Shown in pieces: positions 21,032 to 31,500 of a stretch of 64,000 bases of DNA. The stretch is from Moesziomyces globuligerus. Lineage: Eukaryota > Basidiomycota > Ustilaginomycetes > Ustilaginales > Ustilaginaceae. The position numbers and the translations under genes were made by a program. The notes beneath the pieces are model-generated. The model saw only the letters and a program-made list of their open reading frames with translations. It was not told where the DNA came from and made no database searches. The stretch is from NCBI GenBank assembly GCA_030849465.1, contig JARVLF010000020.1, forward strand, positions 248,001 through 312,000, in the 5' to 3' direction. How positions within the stretch are numbered: position 1 is the stretch's first letter; each line of letters opens with the position of its first letter.

Positions 21032-24000
21032 TTACTCATCCTCTTCCTCGTCGTCCTCGTCGTCATCGTCTTCGCTATCGCTTTCGCGACCTTCGTGGAC
21101 GTGCAGAGGCTCGATCTGCACCTCGCGGTCGGCACCGAGATAGGCGTCGCATACGAGCCAAATCTTGAGCCGATCGTGCGTACCCTGGGGCAGGGTGACC
21201 TCGAGTTCCACCTCGACCGACTTGCGCACCGTGACCTTTTTGATCGCCAGTAGGTTCTTGGTCGCAGGATCGCCGATGACCACCCACCACTGAACGAGCT
21301 TCCGCGCAGGGTAGAAGGCGCTCTGCACCACGAGGCCTTCATCTTCGTCCTCGTCGTCCTTCTCGAGGCGCACGCGCACGCCGATCGGATCCGAGGCATT
21401 CATCTCGTCGCGCGGCGTCTCGATCGTATAGCTAAGCTCGAGGTAGGGGAACGCATTCACAAACGCCGCCACCTGAGCCACCTGCTTACGATCCATCTGC
21501 AACAGCGCATCCCGCTCCGCCTCGGACACATCTGCCAACAGGTCCGACAGCCCAAAGACATCCTCCACCCCCTGCGCTCGACAGCGCTCAATCACCTCGG
21601 CACCAAAGTGCGGCACCTGCCGCAAGACCGAGTCCTTATCCCATACCGCCTGCACCACCATCTGCGAGAGCTCCATCGCCACGATCGCGTTGAGATACGC
21701 GTTGGACGACATGACGTCCACGCACGCCGAGAGCAGCGTCAGCACCTTGCCCAAGACCACGCGCTGGTCCGCCTCCAGATCGACCGGCAGCGTCAGCCGC
21801 GCAAAGTGCGCCTGCAGCAGGATATACGCCTTGTGGTACGGGCTCAGCAGGCTGAGCCGATCGAGCTTGAGCGGCAGTCGATCGTACAACCGTTGGAGCA
21901 GCACATCCTCATGCTGTCGAATCGGCAGATCTTCAAACTCGGCCGCCGAGCTCACAATCTCGAGCATGCCGCGCAGCTTGGTCTTGTCCTTGAGCGACAT
22001 GTTGAAGACGTCGATCGTGACGTAGCTCACGTTGTAGTAGCTCGCGATCATGCCGAGGTTGAGCGGGCTGACGTCCATCTCGTCCTCGATGGCGATGCAC
22101 TTGGACGCCTCGAGATCGGCGAGCGTCGTCTCGACCAGCTCCGAGAGAAAGTCGCCAATGTGCTGCATCGTCTTGCCCTGGCAGTTGTACGCCTGCGGAT
22201 TCTGCTGCAGACGCCGGTACATGAGCGTCCACGTCAGGATGTCCACCGCCGCCTGCTTGTCGTCGATCGTGCGCGCCACGATCTCGGCGTTGAAAAAGTC
22301 CTGCGCATAGCTCGTCAGCCGACTCTCCACCGGCAGACCCTCGGCGAGGAACTTTTTAAAGTACTCCTTGCGCGTCGCCTGGCACAGCAGCACGCAGCGC
22401 GAGGTGCCCTCGTCGTTGGCCACCGTGCACCGCCCCACCATCTGCAGCACGTCGGCGAGCGGATAGTCGACGTAGCGGTGCTCACGGCCCTCGTAGGTCT
22501 GGAGCGACATGATGAGCACCAGATGCGCCGTCAGCGGGATGCTCCACGCCGTCTGCTTGCTCGCCACCACCACGCGGATCGCATCCGCCGCGAACAGACG
22601 CTCGACGATGCGTCGGTCGTTCTTAGTCAGCCCCTCGTGGTAGTAGGCTATGCCAGAGCGCAGCAGCTCGCGCAGCTCGCGGTCCTGCACACGCTCCAGA
22701 TGCGGCTCGAGGTCGTCGAGCTCGATGTTGAGGAAGCGCGATTCGCCCGCGTCGCTGCCCGCCTCGTCGCCATCGCGTTCGCTGTCCGCAAGCACGTAGG
22801 CGAGCAGATCGTTGGCCGTCAGCTTGGCCTGCTTGCGCGACGGCACAAATGCGAGCACCGGCTGGTCGGGCGCATGCTCGATCATCGCTAGGTACGCCGG
22901 CTTGGCCATGGCCAGCATCATCGACGGGAAGTGCGGCATGCTGAACGTCTGCATGTGCACCTCCATCGGCGTCGCGCGCGCGCTCGGCGCAAAGTTGAAG
23001 ATGCTCCCGCTCGGCGCACCGAGCCAGTCGCCGAGGTCGCGCGCGTTGGCCAGCGGCACGCTCAGCGCCACCATGCGCGTCGGCCTCTCGGTCTGCGCAG
23101 CGATGAAGCGCGCACGCGACGCGACCACCTCGTACGTCGGCCCCACGCGCCAGTCGCCGATCATGTGGATCTCATCAAAGAGGTAGAGCGCAACCGTCTG
23201 CACGTTCTTGCGCTGGCGCCAGCGGCGCGACAGCACATCCCAGTGCTCCGGAATCGTCACGACGATGTCGGCCATCTCGAGCAGACGCAGGTCCGCACTC
23301 GTCTCGCCCGTCAGCGCCACCACCTCCTTGCCGTCCTGGTAGTCGCCGAACTTGGCCTTCCACTCGGCCACGCGCGGAGCGACCATCGACTCGTACGGCA
23401 CCACGCAGACGGCTCGGCCCGCATCGGCATCCTTCCACAGCCGGAGCAGCGCCAGCTCGGCGCAGACCGTCTTGCCGCTGCCTGTGGGAGCGCCCACGAA
23501 CACCGTATCGTCGCTGCCGTACAGCGCGTGGAACGTCTGCGTCTGCACCTTGTTGAAGTGCGAGAAGCTCTTGCGGTAGAGCTCCTCCGCGCCCGAATCG
23601 TTGAGCGCACTGAGCGGTTGAGGTTGCAGATCGAGCAGCGGGGTGTGCGGCGGGAACTTTTCGGGGAGGATGAGGTTCTTGAACGAGATGGGCAGGCGCA
23701 CCTCGCTGTGGAGCCAGCGGTCGCTGACGACGCTGATGTAGTAGTTGGGCGGGAGCGGCTCGGTCATGGGGATGGTGAAGCTGACCGTGTGCTCCTCGTC
23801 GGCATACTTGCGCAGCAGCAGGAACTGGTCGTGGTAGTGCAGGATCTCGGCATCGACGTCTTCGACCATGATCCAGAACGACTGAGCGCCTCCGTGCACC
23901 TTGTCGTCCCACTGGAAATCCGGTGTGATGGTGAGTTGGACGTGGAGGAGGGAGCGGGTGAGCGGCTGGAAAAAGGCCTGCAGCTCGAGACGCGGGAATT

Positions 24001-27000
24001 GGTGCACCAGGCGGTGCACCAGTCGACCCGCTTTTGGAATTCCGATCAGCTCGCCGATCTCATTGGGCTCGAGATCGCGCAGCCGGTTCCACGGATACTC
24101 CTTGCGCTCGAGCCTGCGGACCAAGTCGGCAGGCACACCGCGGAACTGGCGAAGCGGCGTCATGGAACCCCACTGCCGCGACTCGACCATCTTGCACAGA
24201 TCGAGCGCCATGCGGCTGAGCCTTGCGTAGCCGCGCTTGAGGCAGATCTCAAACATTGCGCGGAGGATGCGGCCGGCGGATTGGGTGATGTACACCATGT
24301 CGGCAGCAAGCACGTAGCCATCCAGCTTGAGCTGCGAGATCCAGGACTGCAGAAGCACGTTGACCTTGGCGATCGGATCGTCCGAAGACTCCTTGACGGG
24401 CACGGGCACGCGCTCGAGCAGCTTGGCCACCTCGAGCTTCTCGTCTTGTCGGACGACCTGGTGGCGGAACTCGTTGGAGAGCGCAAAGATGCGGAAGAGC
24501 TCGATCAGGCCGAGCTGCGGCTTGATCTGCTGGTGGTACGTCGACATGCTGTCGTGGGTGATGTAGTAGTGAGATGCGATGCGGCCGAGCTCGTTCGTGG
24601 TGAAGTTGCCGCTTCGTCGCTCGTACCGGAGCAGGCCGCACTTTTCGAGCAGGGCTGCAGCGGTGTGGATGATGTCGGCACGCTTCTGCTCGAGGAACGG
24701 ATCGTCGTCTGCATAGTCCGCAGTGACGCTGTACAGCGCAGGCGAGCGCAGCATTCGCACGTAGAGGTACGTGTAGCCGAGCCAAGCGACGGCCTCGTCG
24801 CGGTTGCGGATGGTGCCCAGGACGATCTCGGCGTTGAGGTTGTCGGCGAGCTTGGAGACGAGTTGCGATTCGATGGGCAGCTGCTGGTTGAGCAGGCTAA
24901 GGTAGTACTGGAGCTCGGAGTGGTTGGTGATGATGATACCCTCGCCGAAGGTGTCGAACTGAGGACGACCGGCGCGTCCCAGCATCTGGAGCATGTCTTG
25001 CGGCGTGATCTCGCACCACCGGCCCTTCTCGGGGTTGTAGATCTGCGTGCCCTTGATGATGACCGTGTGTGCCGGAAGGTTGACACCCCAGGCCAAGGTG
25101 GCCGTGGAGACGAGCACCTGAAGATGGCCATCTGCGAAGAGGGCCTCGACGAGCTCGCGGTCGAGGCGCGACATGCCGGCGTGGTGGATGCCGAATCCGT
25201 AGGGCATGAGGTCCTTGAGATCGGCATCGGTGACGTTGTCGAGCTCAGAGCGAAGCACCTCCTGACTGGCGGGCGATGGAGGCAGGAAGCGGTTGAGCGT
25301 GTCCTGCTCCATTGCGCGGTCGCGGATGAACTTGGCAGTCTTGGCGGTCTCCTTGCGCGAGTGGACAAAGATGAGCACCTGGTTCTTGCCGGCCTGGTCG
25401 AGCGTCTTTTCGTAGGCGACCTCGTTCATGACAAGCAGACGCTTGATGGCCTTCTTCTCCGTGATGCCGACGTACTCCTGCTTCAAAGGACAAGGCCTGT
25501 AGTTGGCCTCAAAGTAGAAGAGGCCGCTGGCGGGGTTGACGCGGAGGAAGGTGGCTACGTCCTGGTAGTTGGGCAGCGTGGCCGAGAGGCCGACGAGACG
25601 TACGGGGTCGTTCATCTGCTCCATGCGACGGATCGTGCGCGAAATGATGGCCTCGAGCACAGGACCGCGGTCGTCGTGCAAGAGGTGGATCTCGTCGACG
25701 ATGAGGAGGCGGACCAAGTTGGTGTAGGAGGTGTCGGTGCTCTTGCGGCTGATGACGTCCCATTTCTCCGGCGTGGTGACGATGATCTGGGTCTCTGCGA
25801 TCTGGGCCTTGGTGAGCTGGCTGTCTCCGGTGAGTTCGTTGACGATGATGCCGTAGGACTGCAAACGGTCGCGGAAGTTGGCGGCTTGCTCCGAGACCAG
25901 CGCCTTCATGGGAGCAACGTAGACGATCTTGAATGCGTTGAGATCGATTTCGCCGGTGGCCTCGTCGCGCCATTTGCCGATCTCGTTGAGGATGGTGAGC
26001 ATGGCCACGTTGGTCTTACCTGCGCCAGTGGGTGCACACAAGAGCATGGGCTCGTCCGAGCCGAAAGCGACGGGATAGCAACGGGACTGGACCGGGTTGA
26101 GCGAAGTGGCACCAGGAAAGGCAGGCTGAGCCCAGCCCGGGAGGTTGGCGATGGGCACGAGCTCTCCGTCTGCGACGGTGCGCTTTACGGGAGCAGGGAT
26201 GTGGATCTCCTCGTAACCCTTTTTGGTGCGCTTGAAACTGCCCTCGGGAAGGCGGACCTTTGCATTTGTATTGAGATGTCCTCCCTGCGTGAATGCCATG
26301 GCTTCCAGGTCGACGCCACGACGAGGCTGAGCGGTCGAGCCGGGAGCGATGGTGGCACGCGAGGTGAGACGCTTGGATCTGCGATGTGCGTCTTCGAGGT
26401 CCATGGGTGTCGGGTCCGCGGAAGACTTGCCGTTTGCCGAGGAAGAGGCTTTGGCGTCCGCCTGCAAGGCTTTCAGGATCCATGCGACGCCCTTTTCGCG
26501 CATGGCGACCTGTACGTTGACCTTCTCGTCGTCGTCTGCGCGTGCGAGGCGGGTGCACCAGACGACAGCATCTCTGTGCTTTGTGAGGAGCTGAACGAGC
26601 TCAAACTTGTCGTAGTCGAAGAGTTCCATGAGGCTGTTTTCGCAGTCGCGGACGTCGGACTCTGCTGAGAGGATGTCGAAGGCGGCGTCGGCCTTTTCGC
26701 TGGCCTCGTGAGCATCGGGGTAGTGTTGCGCGACCTGACGCTGGATCCAGAAGGCGTCGATGTCGCGCGGATTGAGCTGGTTGGGATCGCGCTTGTCGCC
26801 GTTTGCAGCTGCTGACGCGCTTGTGCCGATGCGCAGAGCATCCTCGTCCTCGTCTGAGGCATCATCGTTTGAATCTGACTGATCGGAACCAGCGCGTGCA
26901 CGTCGTTTCCGGGCGTCTGTATGTACATCTGCGGCGTCATCGTCGGAAGCATCGGAGTCATCACTCCCATCGCGGACGACGTAGCCCACGCCGTCTTGAT

Positions 27001-27694
27001 CGCTCTCGTCTTCCTCCTCGTCGAAGAGGACGGCGACGCCGGTCTGTTGATCGATCTCGCCGATGTTTGGATTGGCATCGGAGGGCTGATCTGGCTCATC
27101 GTAGTCGGTGATCTTCTTGGAGAGGTTGACGAGTTGGCCGAACGACTCGGTGGAAAGCTGACCGATGATGTCCTCGATGTCCTTCTTCTTGTCGAGGTCC
27201 TTGAGGTTCGAGTCCTTGAGGATCTCGAGCGTGGTATCGGTGGCCGAGCGAACGACGTCGTGAGCCTGGTCGCCGAGCGCGGTGTGGACGATGCCGAGGA
27301 TGAGCTCATAGATGTCGCGTGTATCTTGGGTGCGCGGATGGTATCGAAGGCCCTCGAGCTCTGCCGTGGCCTGCAGGATGTCGGTATAGTTGGCCTGGTT
27401 GTTGAACGAGGTGGTGGCGGCCGAGGATGATGAGGGACCGGCTGTCGCGTGGCGCTTCGACTGGCGCGGGACGAGCTGATCGTCAGCGTGAGCCTTCTTG
27501 CGCTTCTTTTCGAGATCCTTTACGCCCTCGGTCTGGACGGCGGTGCCCATGTCGCGTACATTGATGCGACCGGCGAGCGTCTCCGCCTCTCCCGAGGGCT
27601 CGTCTGCACGTCGATGCCCGCGACCGGCATTGATGACGAGCGACGAGAGTGCCGAATACTGGTAGCCAGAGAGATCCGGCTTTTTGGGCGGCAT
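21032..27694 (-). CDS. BRR2: Brr2-like U5 snRNP RNA helicase (Ski2-like, two helicase cassettes)
   Basis: A single intronless exon of 2220 aa starts at ATG 27694 with a textbook context (GCCGCCACCATG). Brr2 unwinds U4/U6 to activate the spliceosome. The N-terminal region has the family opening (YQYSALSSLVINAGRGH, then RADEPSGEAETLAGRI) and an acidic low-complexity part around residues 210-290. The first cassette is fully equipped: Walker A APTGAGKTN (near 555), DEIHLLHDDRG, LVGLSATLPNY, HHAGMSRLDRELVE and QMLGRAGRPQFD, followed by a Sec63 unit. The second cassette (Walker A APTGSGKT near 1405, DEIHMIGDWRVGP) has altered later motifs, for example LSVPLAN instead of SATLxN and MVGRCTVAND instead of QMxGRAGRP. 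This agrees with the inactive regulatory cassette known for Brr2. The protein ends in an acidic tail. Length and domain order exclude Slh1, which lacks this N-terminus. Confidence 0.95.
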   Translation of the reverse strand: MPPKKPDLSGYQYSALSSLVINAGRGHRRADEPSGEAETLAGRINVRDMGTAVQTEGVKDLEKKRKKAHADDQLVPRQSKRHATAGPSSSSAATTSFNNQANYTDILQATAELEGLRYHPRTQDTRDIYELILGIVHTALGDQAHDVVRSATDTTLEILKDSNLKDLDKKKDIEDIIGQLSTESFGQLVNLSKKITDYDEPDQPSDANPNIGEIDQQTGVAVLFDEEEDESDQDGVGYVVRDGSDDSDASDDDAADVHTDARKRRARAGSDQSDSNDDASDEDEDALRIGTSASAAANGDKRDPNQLNPRDIDAFWIQRQVAQHYPDAHEASEKADAAFDILSAESDVRDCENSLMELFDYDKFELVQLLTKHRDAVVWCTRLARADDDEKVNVQVAMREKGVAWILKALQADAKASSSANGKSSADPTPMDLEDAHRRSKRLTSRATIAPGSTAQPRRGVDLEAMAFTQGGHLNTNAKVRLPEGSFKRTKKGYEEIHIPAPVKRTVADGELVPIANLPGWAQPAFPGATSLNPVQSRCYPVAFGSDEPMLLCAPTGAGKTNVAMLTILNEIGKWRDEATGEIDLNAFKIVYVAPMKALVSEQAANFRDRLQSYGIIVNELTGDSQLTKAQIAETQIIVTTPEKWDVISRKSTDTSYTNLVRLLIVDEIHLLHDDRGPVLEAIISRTIRRMEQMNDPVRLVGLSATLPNYQDVATFLRVNPASGLFYFEANYRPCPLKQEYVGITEKKAIKRLLVMNEVAYEKTLDQAGKNQVLIFVHSRKETAKTAKFIRDRAMEQDTLNRFLPPSPASQEVLRSELDNVTDADLKDLMPYGFGIHHAGMSRLDRELVEALFADGHLQVLVSTATLAWGVNLPAHTVIIKGTQIYNPEKGRWCEITPQDMLQMLGRAGRPQFDTFGEGIIITNHSELQYYLSLLNQQLPIESQLVSKLADNLNAEIVLGTIRNRDEAVAWLGYTYLYVRMLRSPALYSVTADYADDDPFLEQKRADIIHTAAALLEKCGLLRYERRSGNFTTNELGRIASHYYITHDSMSTYHQQIKPQLGLIELFRIFALSNEFRHQVVRQDEKLEVAKLLERVPVPVKESSDDPIAKVNVLLQSWISQLKLDGYVLAADMVYITQSAGRILRAMFEICLKRGYARLSRMALDLCKMVESRQWGSMTPLRQFRGVPADLVRRLERKEYPWNRLRDLEPNEIGELIGIPKAGRLVHRLVHQFPRLELQAFFQPLTRSLLHVQLTITPDFQWDDKVHGGAQSFWIMVEDVDAEILHYHDQFLLLRKYADEEHTVSFTIPMTEPLPPNYYISVVSDRWLHSEVRLPISFKNLILPEKFPPHTPLLDLQPQPLSALNDSGAEELYRKSFSHFNKVQTQTFHALYGSDDTVFVGAPTGSGKTVCAELALLRLWKDADAGRAVCVVPYESMVAPRVAEWKAKFGDYQDGKEVVALTGETSADLRLLEMADIVVTIPEHWDVLSRRWRQRKNVQTVALYLFDEIHMIGDWRVGPTYEVVASRARFIAAQTERPTRMVALSVPLANARDLGDWLGAPSGSIFNFAPSARATPMEVHMQTFSMPHFPSMMLAMAKPAYLAMIEHAPDQPVLAFVPSRKQAKLTANDLLAYVLADSERDGDEAGSDAGESRFLNIELDDLEPHLERVQDRELRELLRSGIAYYHEGLTKNDRRIVERLFAADAIRVVVASKQTAWSIPLTAHLVLIMSLQTYEGREHRYVDYPLADVLQMVGRCTVANDEGTSRCVLLCQATRKEYFKKFLAEGLPVESRLTSYAQDFFNAEIVARTIDDKQAAVDILTWTLMYRRLQQNPQAYNCQGKTMQHIGDFLSELVETTLADLEASKCIAIEDEMDVSPLNLGMIASYYNVSYVTIDVFNMSLKDKTKLRGMLEIVSSAAEFEDLPIRQHEDVLLQRLYDRLPLKLDRLSLLSPYHKAYILLQAHFARLTLPVDLEADQRVVLGKVLTLLSACVDVMSSNAYLNAIVAMELSQMVVQAVWDKDSVLRQVPHFGAEVIERCRAQGVEDVFGLSDLLADVSEAERDALLQMDRKQVAQVAAFVNAFPYLELSYTIETPRDEMNASDPIGVRVRLEKDDEDEDEGLVVQSAFYPARKLVQWWVVIGDPATKNLLAIKKVTVRKSVEVELEVTLPQGTHDRLKIWLVCDAYLGADREVQIEPLHVHEGRESDSEDDDDEDDEEEDE

Positions 27695-28521
27695 GGTGGC
27701 GGCAAGCCCGACTCGGGCTGGAGCAAGCGGCTGAGCAGCAAGCTAGGCGCGGATCAGTGTCGTGGTCGTCGAGGCCGACGCGAATAGCAGCCGACCACGT
27801 CTGCGTGTCGGGCGGAGGGTTCGAGGGCAAGCTGAGCCGCGACGCGCGTGATGCTCTAGCACGATGAATGCTGGTCGAGAAGGTGCAGAGTGCGAAGCGG
27901 CCGCCCGTTGGATGGTGGAGAAGCGTCGATGAGATCAGAGAGAGCAAGCCGGATGGAGCCAAGCCTCACCTTTCTTCCACCACCCAAAATGCAAAGTCGA
28001 CGCAGCCAGCCACCTCGGCTGACCATTTTCCATGTAAGCAAGAAATCTCCCGACTGCGACAGTGTGAGTGGGTTTTTGTTAGACCGACGAGGAGACTGAG
28101 GCGCGCGTCGACTCGGGATGGCTCAGTCGTGCGTCGCGAAAAGGTGGAAATTTTGCATTTTTTTGGCGATTTTGGAGGGGGCACAGCAGCAGTGAGTGTG
28201 GCTCGCGTCTGCTTATGCGTAGCATCGGAGCCGCTTCGCATCCGAGACGCTCTCCACCTTTGGCCGCCTCGTCGTCCCGAGGTGCTCGGCCTCCCACGAC
28301 AAACATCATCATCATCATCATCCGCACCATTCGACAGCGTACGGTCCCATAGCTTGCATCGCCACCCGGCACGCACAATGCTTGGCCTCCTCCCGTCCAC
28401 CGCTTGAACTTGGCACGCCGATCCGCTCCTTCAGCTCATCCACGAATGCCCTGGCTTTGCTTCGGCATGATGATACCCGCCTCAACAGCTGTCTCTACTA
28501 TCTAACTCCTCGCCCTTCGCC
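27695..28521. promoter_or_regulatory. Divergent upstream region of BRR2 and SET3-like gene
   Basis: This 827-bp region separates the two start codons. The BRR2 side has a strong Kozak context. The SET3 side ends in a C-rich leader with a short CAT-trinucleotide run near 28,303-28,321. No gene is seen. Confidence 0.5.
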
Positions 28522-31500
28522 ATGATCAAACCACCTGCTATGGGCGTCTTTGCCCGCGACCCTCCATCCACCGCCCGCACATCTACAGCATCCTCATCTG
28601 CGCCCCCAGCCGCTTCGGCCACTGCACCTTCTGCGCTTCCGCTTTCACCTTCCGAGCTACAGCCTCAACCTTTGCTTTCGGAAGCTCGACACTCGCTCGA
28701 CACCCGCTCGGCTCCCCCTCCTGCTCACTCCTCCGACGACACCCCCTACGATGGCGTCGAGGCAGACGAAGATGGCGCTGCCAACGACGACGACGATCAG
28801 GGCACCGTAGACGAGGAGGCAGGAATCATCCGCTGCATTTGTGGCTGCGACGACGACGACGGCTTCACCATCCAGTGCGACCGCTGTCTCGTCTGGCAAC
28901 ACTGTGCATGCTTTGGCATGTCTCAGGCCTCCGTCCCCGACGAGTATCTTTGCGAGCAGTGCGAGCCCCGTCCTGTCGATGTCGCCTTCGCACAAGCGCA
29001 TCAGCAGAAGCGAAAGAACAACGAGGCGCGCAAGGCGCTCATGGATCGTAATCTCAAACGTCAGGCGCAGGCCATCGCTTCCACCATTTACAACCAGCCC
29101 TATCTCGCGCCCGAAGCGGCTTCTTCGCCCACCTCTTCCCATCAGCCCTCATCCTCCGTCGCCGCATTCGCCGCCGAAGAGCCACCTGCATCGCTTACCG
29201 CGCCTGCTACTGCCGGTCCATCTTCGTCCGCAGCGCGCTCTCGCAAGCCCAGCCATGCGCTTGATCTCAGCAACACCCAGTTCGTCGTCCCAGAGATTCC
29301 AGCCAGCGCCGGTACATCCAATAAGAGTGCCAAGCAGCGCAAGGGCCAGAAGGGCTCGCGACGCGGCTACGAAACACCTTCTGCCGTCTCAACGCCCGTA
29401 AGGGGAGTCTTCACCCCAGGCAGCGCCCAAGAGCGCGCAGACGATCCGTTCGACGCCGCAGAGCAGCTGGAGGCTTGGCATGTCGAGTTCACCCCCATCG
29501 CAAAGAACGTCGTCGCAGATCCTTCCATCCTTCCAGACCTCGCTGCCGCCATGCTCGACTGGGAGGAAGGCAGCCCTCTCAAAGCCATCCCCGGCCCAGC
29601 TGGCCGCGTGCTCGTTCCGACTTTTGGCCCCTCATCATCCGCCGCCACGCATCGCCATCCTCCAAGTGCCAAGCCATCACGCGCCGAACTTCACGCGTCC
29701 TCTTCCTCCGCCTCGTCCCCATCACCCGCATCGCCTCGCGCGCCAGCTTCTCCCATTGAGCTCGAGGCACTGCCACTCGGCCTTTCGGCGGTTGGAGACG
29801 AATGCATCCCTATCGAGCTGACAGGTCCATCTCTCGCCGACCTGGCATGCCGCACCTACGTCAAGCACATCTCCGAGTCAGCCTCCGCTGGTGTCTTTAC
29901 CAACCTGCTCTATGCCAACAACTCGGCCGACGAGCCTCAACGCGGATGGTGCGCGTCCCGTGCCTTCTCAAGACCTGTCATGCACGGTCTCTTCGCCGAG
30001 GCATCCATCCCCGCCGGCGCCTTCATTTCCGAGCTTCGCGGAGAGCTCTACAGTGCAAGCACGTACCGCAACAACCCCATCAACCAGTACGCTGCTCTGG
30101 GCGCTACCAAGCCCCACGTCCATCTCCTCCCGCCTCCGCTCAATCTCGCCGTCGATGCTCGCAGATACGGCAGTGAGGCCCGCTTCGCCCGCTTCAGCTG
30201 CCATCCCAACGCAGTCCTCAGGCCCATCCTCTTCCGACCCAACGGCCAGCCCTCGGCTCGCTCGCGCACCAGCTCTCGCGCTCAATCGCCAGCTCCGGCA
30301 GCCTTGCTTGCCCGACAACATCGCTACGCCGACACCTCTCCCGCAGAGAGCCGGTCAGAAGAGCCCCAGCTGCTCTTTGGTCTCTTTGCGCTCACCGACA
30401 TCCCCCGCACCCACGAGATCACGCTCGGTTGGGAGTGGGACGATGCTCACATCGTTCACTTCTTGCCCGAACTCGTCCAGAATCCGTATCTCGAGTCTCG
30501 CCAAGACGACGTCGACCCCGGTCAACACACCGCCAACATGGTCGCGCTCGCCGAAAGGGGCGAGTTCCCCTACGCCGAGACCGAGTTCTCTGCAAAGATG
30601 AGCACCGTCGCTGCGGCGCTTCTCGGTTGCGTCCTCTGCGCCTGCATCGGCTCCGCAGCGCCACCCGGCGGCGGTGGTGGCGCCAGCTCCAACAACGGCC
30701 GGAAGCAGGACTGCGCCGTGGCACAGATGCTGCGCGTCGGCAACGGCATGTCGCTCCTCAACGTCACCATGCCCGGCAAGACCAACCGCAGCAGAGCGAG
30801 GTTACCTGACTTCTCTCCACTCGTGGGTGCTCGCAGATTCTGGCGACCCTACAGCCTTCCACCCACCCCAGAGGTCTCGGTCAAGGACGAAGGCTCGCCT
30901 GCTGCGGCAGCCCTGCTCGGAAGTGTCTCGTCGGATGCTGAGGGCGAGCTAGCCAGGCTGCTTGACCACCCTGACGCCGAAGGCGAGGCCGGTTGTGGCG
31001 GCGTCGAGTACACCGGATTCCGCAGCGAATCTCTGCGTAACACAGGTAACGGGGACGCCGAGGACGATATGGATCTGGATGTTCAAGGACAAGTCAGTCG
31101 CGGCCGCTTAGGCACCGAATCTGCAGCATCTGACGCCGACGACACCGACGATGCGCGATCGGTGGCCTCGTCGCTCACAGATCCTCTCTCTGGCCTCAGT
31201 GATCAAGAGACTCCAAGCGAGGGCGAGGACGAAGAGCTCATGGACGCCTTGCGCGAAGTCGACGGCGTCCGATCCACTTCAAGACCCAGCAAGAATGGTC
31301 CAAAAGCTACGAGTGCCGTCGACGCAGAGCTGTCCGGTCTCTTCCTCCTGCCTCCCAAGAAGCGGTCCACGCGGACGCGCATAAAGGCGTCCTTGGCAGC
31401 ATCCGACGACGAGGATGCAGCAGCCGACAAACATGACGGCCAAGAGGATGAGGAAGCCAGGATCAAGTCGTCGCGTAAGGTCGACGCGACATCCAAGTCC

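Noticed and set aside
22931..26668. 1245-codon plus-strand open frame inside BRR2
   Set aside because: It is the complement of a highly conserved helicase, with low-complexity Arg/His/Leu/Glu composition and no domain. Strong third-position GC bias removes stop codons from the antisense frame.
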